Source of the DNA: an uncultured Eubacteriales bacterium
GTDB taxonomy: Bacteria > Bacillota > Clostridia > Oscillospirales > Oscillospiraceae
DNA: 5,725 bases
Direction of reading: 5' to 3'
Assembly (NCBI GenBank): GCA_949744025.1
Contig: CATJWA010000322.1
Coordinates: 1 to 5,725, forward strand
A program made the position numbers and the translations under genes. The notes below the pieces were generated by a model. It was not told the DNA's origin. It searched no databases and was given only the letters and a program-made list of their open reading frames with translations. Position 1 is the first letter of the stretch. Each line of letters starts with the position of its first letter. This document shows positions 4,582-5,725 of this stretch, piece after piece.

Positions 4582-5725
4582 TTGTCCAATAAGGAAAACG
4601 AACCGATAAACACTGGGGGCATGAGCGAGCAGGAGCTCGCGGCCAACATTGACGCCGTCATGAAGAAGTACGACCGCGAGTCTAACACCCGCGTATGGGA
4701 GGGCAAGCCGAAGCTTGCCATAAGCGCGCTTTTAGCCGCGGTTGCGCTCTACTGTATGTATGACACGCTTTTTTCCACCGGCCTTGTCCAGCAGGCGCGC
4801 CTTGCCCTGTTTGTGGGCATATTCGTGGTGATAGGCTACCTTGTATTCCCCGTGAAAAAGGGTATGCAGCATGTCAACACCCTGCCCTGGTATGACCTCG
4901 TTATTATTGTGCTTACGATTCTTGCTTACGGCTACTTTGTGCTCAACGCCAAGGCCCTGGTCGAGATGCGCATAAGCAAGTACGAGTGGTACCACATCGC
5001 CATCGCTATCTGGTGCGTGCTCAGCCTTATCGAGCTGTGCCGCCGCTGTGTGGGACTGCCGATTATCTGCGTGGCGGGCGTGTTTATTGTTTACGCGCTG
5101 TTTATCTATCAGAGCGGACAGATGGTGTTCCTGCGCAGGCTGCAAAATCTGCTTAAAAGCCTTGTATTCAGCACCGAGGGCATACTCTCCACGCCGATAA
5201 ACACCTGCTCAAAGTTCATCGCCGTGTTCATCATCTTCGGCGCCTTCCTTGAGCGCACGGGCATTTCCGACTTCTTCATCAACCTTGCCAACTGCGCCGT
5301 GGGCAAATACTCCGGCGGCCCGGCGAAGGTGGCTGTCATCTCCTCTGCGCTGTGCGGCATGGTTTCCGGCTCCTCGGTGGGTAACACCGTCACCACCGGC
5401 TCGGTCACCATCCCCATGATGAAGCGCACCGGCTATCAGGGCGAGTTCGCCGGCGCGGTGGAGGCCGCGGCCTCCACGGGCGGACAGATAATGCCCCCCA
5501 TCATGGGCGCGGCCGCCTTCCTCATGGCCGACTTTATCTCCGTACCCTACTCGAGCATCATCGTGCGTGCCATACTGCCGGCAATACTCTACTTCACCGG
5601 CATATTTATCTCCGTGCACCTTGAGGCGAAGAAGCTGGGCCTGTCCGGTATTCCGAAGGAGCTGCTGCCGGAGTTTCGCAAGCTGGTGAAAAAATGCTTC
5701 CTGCTGCTGCCGCTGCTGGCGCTTA
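4582..5725 (+). CDS. TRAP transporter fused permease (DctQM-type), N-terminal part (3' truncated by window edge)
   Basis: This is the membrane half of the TAXI-TRAP system. It imports the solute delivered by the upstream lipoprotein, driven by a Na+ or H+ gradient. The reading frame runs from TTG 4582 without a stop to the window end (381 residues visible). Fused TRAP permeases are usually about 600-700 residues, so roughly half is missing. A charged cytoplasmic N-terminus of about 42 residues precedes hydrophobic segments at about 43-61, 71-90, 104-122, 136-153, 158-176 and 208-224. These include the small-subunit-like region. The large-subunit signature follows: SGSSVGNTVTTGSVTIPMM (262-280) and AAASTGGQIMPPIMGAAAF (295-313), glycine-rich reentrant segments typical of the family. 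A further helix lies at about 325-345, and another starts near 371. It lies 172 bp after the lipoprotein gene and is probably co-transcribed through the intervening hairpin. Confidence 0.94.
   Translation, partial: MSNKENEPINTGGMSEQELAANIDAVMKKYDRESNTRVWEGKPKLAISALLAAVALYCMYDTLFSTGLVQQARLALFVGIFVVIGYLVFPVKKGMQHVNTLPWYDLVIIVLTILAYGYFVLNAKALVEMRISKYEWYHIAIAIWCVLSLIELCRRCVGLPIICVAGVFIVYALFIYQSGQMVFLRRLQNLLKSLVFSTEGILSTPINTCSKFIAVFIIFGAFLERTGISDFFINLANCAVGKYSGGPAKVAVISSALCGMVSGSSVGNTVTTGSVTIPMMKRTGYQGEFAGAVEAAASTGGQIMPPIMGAAAFLMADFISVPYSSIIVRAILPAILYFTGIFISVHLEAKKLGLSGIPKELLPEFRKLVKKCFLLLPLLAL

Noticed and set aside
4732..5619. Overlapping minus-strand open frames in the permease region
   Set aside because: The plus strand has an uninterrupted frame with TRAP permease signatures across 4582-5725. 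The minus-strand products show no family features.
1..5725. CRISPR arrays, tRNA or rRNA genes, insertion sequences, phage or toxin-antitoxin genes
   Set aside because: No regularly spaced repeats, no tRNA cloverleaf, no transposase or integrase motifs, and no small paired genes were seen on either strand.

Overview
The window looks like chromosomal core sequence from a GC-rich, anaerobic, endospore-forming member of the Clostridia, probably Oscillospiraceae-like. The evidence is a SpoIVB-family sporulation protease, a membrane-bound pyrophosphatase, a gamma-D-Glu-diaminopimelate-type M14 peptidase with wall-binding modules, strong Gram-positive ribosome binding sites, TTG starts, and AT-rich gaps between GC-rich genes. 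The taxon is inferred from gene content, not from a marker gene.

Layout. Positions 1-447 (+) hold the C-terminus of hppA, which runs in from the left edge. A hairpin with A and T flanks at 457-483 separates it from a convergent gene and can stop transcription in both directions. Positions 493-1515 (-) encode SpoIVB, with its serine protease triad intact. A 246-bp divergent spacer (1516-1761) holds a near-perfect palindrome, a weak promoter candidate, a hairpin followed by a T run, and a pyrimidine tract that is the exact complement of the next gene's Shine-Dalgarno region. Positions 1762-3063 (+, TTG start) encode a PG_binding_1 / LysM / M14 zinc peptidase with no signal peptide, ended by a strong terminator at 3082-3125.

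Positions 3221-5725 form a TAXI-type TRAP transport locus. A near-consensus sigma-A promoter (TTGAAA, 17 bp, TATAAT) with a 12-bp palindrome in its spacer drives a TAXI solute-binding lipoprotein (3327-4409). A terminator- or attenuator-like hairpin and a second, long-armed dyad then lie ahead of the fused TRAP permease (TTG start at 4582), which runs off the right edge.

The genes form two themes. SpoIVB and the M14 peptidase are divergently arranged and plausibly both act on the developing spore. The lipoprotein and permease are two parts of one secondary uptake system, in which a leaky hairpin probably gives more binding protein than permease. I found no clear sign of a novel multi-gene system, mobile element, CRISPR array or RNA gene. 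The most interesting signals are cis-regulatory ones in the intergenic regions, and the absence of spo0A immediately downstream of spoIVB.
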